A DNA stretch of 10,802 bases, taken from assembly GCA_039931435.1 (NCBI GenBank), contig JBDTRY010000123.1, positions 1 to 10,802 on the forward strand. The letters are read 5' to 3'. The notes under the pieces were generated by a model, which was not told where the DNA came from, did not search any database, and was given only the letters and a program-made list of their open reading frames with translations. This document shows positions 6,719 to 10,802 of this stretch, piece after piece. The position numbers were made by a program, and so were the translations under genes. The first letter of the stretch is position 1. Each line of letters opens with the position of its first letter. Source of the DNA: JBDTRY01 sp039931435 (GTDB taxonomy: Bacteria; Acidobacteriota; Thermoanaerobaculia; Gp7-AA8).

Positions 6719-7465
6719 TCAGCCATTTGCGGTGGCGAGGTTCTGCACCAGGCGAACAGTCTGTCCGGCATGAATCGAACCGGCGCGCACCACGGTTGCG
6801 TAGATCCCCGCGTTGTTTCCGTTCATGCGCACGACGGCCTTCATGACGCGCGCGTCCTGCCGTCCCGAGTCGGGATCGAGGTTGACCATCACACAGCGCT
6901 CGTCGCGTGTGGTGATGCTCACCGCCGGCGCGTCCTCGCCCTCACCGAAGAGGATCGTTCCGCCGACCCAGGCGTCCTCGAGAAATGGCTCCGCGTTGTC
7001 GGTCTCGAGGAAGATGTTCGCGCGCATCCGCCGGCGATCGATCTCCATGCCGGCTTCGCGCCCGATTGCAGAGATCGTGGCCAGGCTGATTAGCGATACC
7101 GGCGCATCATCGAAAATGCCGTGCCTGAGCATCATCAACTCCACCTCGTGCCCGGATCTGCTGGCAATCTCGTTACGCAGCTCATCGCTGCGAAGCTCGA
7201 GCTCCTGTCCTGATGGAGTTCGGACATGAGTAGGCAGCGGCTCGCCGTTGACCTCGGTCCGTCCCACCGGCTGATACGTCAGCAGCTCGGGGAAACGGCC
7301 GGCGGTGAGAAAGGGAAAGCCACTACTGTCGCCCTGTCTACGAAAGGCGAATCGCCGGTCGCCGGCGATCCCGTGGAATCCGAGATGTGCCGACTCTAAT
7401 GGAGTTCCGGCCATGGACTTCACCGGATACCTCACCAGTTCACTGACGCGACCGATGACGCTCAT
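6719..7465 (-). CDS. MOSC domain-containing protein
   Basis: This 248-residue protein pairs an N-terminal beta-barrel domain (MOSC_N; RVSELVRYPVKSMAG and GIAGDRRFAF near the start) with a MOSC domain (molybdenum cofactor sulfurase C-terminal). The conserved cysteine is Cys191 in RDERCVMVNLDPDSG, the expected position for the residue thought to handle sulfur or bind the molybdenum cofactor in family members such as the mitochondrial amidoxime-reducing component and YcbX. It is the only cysteine. No ferredoxin or flavin domain is fused, so a redox partner would be separate. The substrate is unknown. I chose ATG at 7465, where MSVIGRV begins; a TTG five codons upstream is possible. It lies 83 bp before the DUF1028 gene and 267 bp after katG on the same strand. 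Confidence 0.9.
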   Translation of the reverse strand: MSVIGRVSELVRYPVKSMAGTPLESAHLGFHGIAGDRRFAFRRQGDSSGFPFLTAGRFPELLTYQPVGRTEVNGEPLPTHVRTPSGQELELRSDELRNEIASRSGHEVELMMLRHGIFDDAPVSLISLATISAIGREAGMEIDRRRMRANIFLETDNAEPFLEDAWVGGTILFGEGEDAPAVSITTRDERCVMVNLDPDSGRQDARVMKAVVRMNGNNAGIYATVVRAGSIHAGQTVRLVQNLATANG

Positions 7466-7569
7466 TGTGCTTTCAGGCAAGTGTCAGGACCTCCGGTGCA
7501 GTATGAGTGCAGAAGAACCTCGTATCCAGCCCTTCTACTGTCCGCAAAGCAGTCTGGAATGGCCCGGGG

Positions 7570-7642
7570 TACCGGCCGCACGCCGTGCGGCCCTACGGCC
7601 TGTGGTTGCAACCTCGTAGGGCCGCATGGCATGCGGCCGGTA
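7570..7642. repeat. Palindromic cruciform repeat (REP-like)
   Basis: The arms 7570-7597 and 7615-7642 are 28 bp inverted repeats with two mismatches around a 17-base loop. Each arm is also a hairpin by itself: GGCCGCAC-GCC-GTGCGGCC on the left and GGCCGCAT-GGC-ATGCGGCC on the right. The two differences fall at the same pair of the small hairpin and preserve pairing (C-G versus T-A). The element lies between katG and the MOSC gene, outside both. It resembles REP-type intergenic palindromes, and copies elsewhere in the genome would be expected. Confidence 0.8.
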
Positions 7643-7676
7643 TCCGGCGAGGGTGGTGCCTGGATGGCCGCGGCGG

Positions 7677-7714
7677 AAAACTGGCGAAGGCGGCCCTTGC
7701 GAACCGCCTTCGCC
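7677..7714 (-). terminator. Intrinsic terminator of katG
   Basis: On the minus strand an 11 bp perfect stem GGCGAAGGCGG...CCGCCTTCGCC (7714-7704 and 7693-7683) with a 10-base loop is followed at once by AGTTTT. It starts 18 bp after the katG stop codon, the right place and orientation to end the katG transcript. The T-run is short. Confidence 0.75.
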
Positions 7715-7732
7715 TGTTTGAAGCAGTATGTG

Positions 7733-9979
<2,247 letters not shown>

Positions 9980-9986
9980 GTGAACT

Positions 9987-9994
9987 TCTCCTCT
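9987..9994 (-). promoter_or_regulatory. Ribosome binding site of katG
   Basis: On the minus strand AGAGGAGA sits 7 bases before GTG at 9979. It supports the GTG start and therefore the unusual N-terminal tail of KatG. Confidence 0.85.
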
Positions 9995-10069
9995 CTGGGT
10001 GGTCGGTGATTTACGGCGTCGGTTCTTCTGAGTTAGACGTTGTCGAATTACGGTTGGAAAAAAGAGAAT

Positions 10070-10477
10070 TCAGCGTCGAGCGCGACGGCGGCGACCGCGC
10101 ATGACGACCTGATAGTCGTCAACCTCGAAGCCCGCAGGCGGTTTTGCGGTGCTCACTTCGATCTGATTCCAGGGGATGTCGTGGATCCGGCCGGTTTCGT
10201 CGTCGATGAAGTGGTGATGGCGCTCAATCTTCGGATCGAAGAGCACCGAGTCCGGAGCGAGGTGCAGCTCCCGAAGCAGCCCCCTCTCCACGAAGAGATG
10301 GAGGGTGTTGTAGACGGTGGCTCGGGAGATCATGGGAAAGGTTTTCTGTACGCCGGCCCACACTTTGTCGGCCGAGGGATGTTCCGTTGTATGGAGTACG
10401 TACTCGGCGACGGCCACGCGCTGGGCCGAGGGCTGGATGGCATGTTTCTCGAGGATGTGTGCAATATCGGGCTTCAT
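10070..10477 (-). CDS. Fur-family regulator, PerR-like, cysteine-free
   Basis: The 135-residue protein has a Fur-type winged helix (residues 1-80; recognition helix around ISRATVYNTLHLFVERGLL, 50-68) and a short dimerisation domain. Aligned to Bacillus subtilis PerR with constant spacing, the regulatory metal ligands His37, Asp85, His91, His93 and Asp104 correspond to His33, Asp81, His87, His89 and Asp100. All are present, and Asp rather than Glu at the last position is the PerR state tied to peroxide sensing. The structural zinc cysteines are absent: the first CxxC is D92-D-E-T95, the second is missing, and the protein has no cysteine. The tail RGRRRRARR (127-135) is strongly basic. It precedes katG by 90 bp, as furA precedes katG in mycobacteria, so control of katG by peroxide and iron is the natural inference. 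ATG at 10477 is chosen; an upstream extension would run through the promoter. Confidence 0.92.
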   Translation of the reverse strand: MKPDIAHILEKHAIQPSAQRVAVAEYVLHTTEHPSADKVWAGVQKTFPMISRATVYNTLHLFVERGLLRELHLAPDSVLFDPKIERHHHFIDDETGRIHDIPWNQIEVSTAKPPAGFEVDDYQVVMRGRRRRARR

Positions 10478-10495
10478 GGCGGGGATTACTCGAGT

Positions 10496-10524
10496 AGTTA
10501 AGTTCCAACTCTGGACTTTGTCAA
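10496..10524 (-). promoter_or_regulatory. Promoter of the PerR-like gene
   Basis: On the minus strand a perfect -35 TTGACA (10524-10519) and a weak -10 TTAACT (10501-10496) are 17 bases apart. The predicted start of transcription is about 12 bases before the ATG, which lacks a Shine-Dalgarno. Confidence 0.55.
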
Positions 10525-10532
10525 GAGTTGGA
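10504..10532. promoter_or_regulatory. Operator-like inverted repeat over the promoter of the PerR-like gene
   Basis: TCCAACTCT (10504-10512) and AGAGTTGGA (10524-10532) form a perfect 9 bp inverted repeat with 11 bases between. Arm centres are 20 bp apart, about two helical turns. The repeat overlaps the -35 box and the spacer, ideal for repression. It does not match the Bacillus PerR box or the E. coli Fur box. Autoregulation by the PerR-like protein is the simplest reading. Confidence 0.6.
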
Positions 10533-10686
10533 GGCGGCGAAAAGCGTTTAGAGAATCGCGACCCGTCAAGAAAAATGAGGACGTTCTCTCGCTGGTATCC
10601 GCTTCGCAGGAAACAGGAAATCCAGCATCCGCTGAGACGCAGGCGCACTCCTCGCGGCATGTCATCCGGAGCGGACCAACAGCGCA

Positions 10687-10775
10687 GGCGCTGGACCAGG
10701 GTGAAGAAACTCTATCCCTATGTGAGTTTCTTACAAGCGAGGGCACAGCGGGGCGCTGAACCAGGGTGAAGAAAC
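10687..10775. repeat. Direct repeat pair, 24 bp
   Basis: Copies at 10687-10710 and 10752-10775 (GGCGCTG(G/A)ACCAGGGTGAAG plus AAAC) differ at one base and are 65 bp apart. Weaker similarity extends about 8-10 bp upstream of each (CAACAGCG / CACAGCGG). Confidence 0.8.
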
Positions 10776-10785
10776 GATGAACGCC

Positions 10786-10802
10786 GTCATCCCGAGCGAG
10801 AG
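10786..10802. repeat. Start of a dispersed GTCATCC repeat cut by the window edge
   Basis: GTCATCCCGAGCGAGAG resembles the left arm GTCATCCTCGAGGGAGCG seen at 110-127 and 255-272. It is probably the beginning of another member of the same palindromic repeat family, but only 17 bases are visible. Confidence 0.5.

Larger units (their letters stand above)
10533..10802. other. Gene-free right edge with short repeats
   Basis: No protein-coding gene or RNA gene is recognisable here. The region holds the far upstream part of the PerR-like promoter, a pair of direct repeats and the start of a dispersed repeat, annotated separately. Perfect arms AAGAAACTC (10704-10712) and GAGTTTCTT (10724-10732) form a 9 bp hairpin with an 11-base loop. 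Confidence 0.5.

Noticed and set aside
6771..6781. TGAATCGAACC, which on the minus strand resembles a tRNA T-loop (GGTTCGATTCA)
   Set aside because: It lies inside the MOSC coding sequence and no acceptor or anticodon stem can be built around it.
10041..10090. Terminator between the PerR-like gene and katG (stem CGTCG-CGCT-CGACG followed by a T6 run)
   Set aside because: The stem is only 5 bp, lies inside the end of the coding sequence, and is separated from the T-run by about 10 bases.
10478..10660. N-terminal extension of the PerR-like protein by 61 residues
   Set aside because: The extension would cover the TTGACA promoter and the operator-like dyad, and Fur-family proteins begin close to MKPDIAHILEKH.

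Overview
The window is about 60% G+C by eye and carries nine genes, eight of them on the minus strand. The mix suggests a soil-type member of Acidobacteriota or a nearby phylum. It includes a DUF1028 protein, a DDAH-type hydrolase, a DoxX protein, a YdjY-domain protein, and a Fur-family regulator beside katG. Intergenic repeats with the core GTCATCC...GAAGGATCTC, a kind I recall as frequent in acidobacterial genomes, point the same way. This placement is an inference, because the window has no rRNA or other marker gene.

Layout from left to right. Positions 1-369 hold two full copies and one partial copy of a 145-146 bp tandem repeat containing a palindromic unit. A YdjY-domain protein (minus) is then divergent from a small DoxX membrane protein (plus, the only plus-strand gene). 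DoxX converges on a minus-strand cluster that reads, in transcription order, L,D-transpeptidase-fold murein enzyme, dimethylarginine dimethylaminohydrolase-like enzyme, RecQ helicase. A gap of about 440 bp follows. It holds a striking 169 bp near-perfect palindrome with CTAG at both ends, which abuts the stop codon of a secreted DUF1028 protein. Upstream of that lie a MOSC-domain protein and a cruciform-forming repeat. Next comes the oxidative-stress pair: a PerR-like Fur-family regulator followed 90 bp later by catalase-peroxidase katG, which ends at a good intrinsic terminator. The right edge has short direct repeats and the beginning of what looks like another GTCATCC repeat.

The clearest functional unit is the regulator-katG pair. 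The regulator keeps all five metal ligands of the peroxide-sensing site of Bacillus PerR, including the Asp linked to peroxide sensitivity. It has no cysteine at all, so it cannot form the usual structural zinc site, and it ends in an arginine-rich tail. Its promoter has a perfect 9 bp inverted repeat overlapping the -35 box, suggesting autoregulation. KatG has complete catalytic residues and an unusual N-terminal tail with an AT-hook-like KRGRPR motif.

Most genes are recognisable housekeeping or stress genes. I see no defence system, CRISPR array, prophage or transposase. The observations most worth a second look are the palindromic elements, the cysteine-free PerR with its operator, and the KatG tail.
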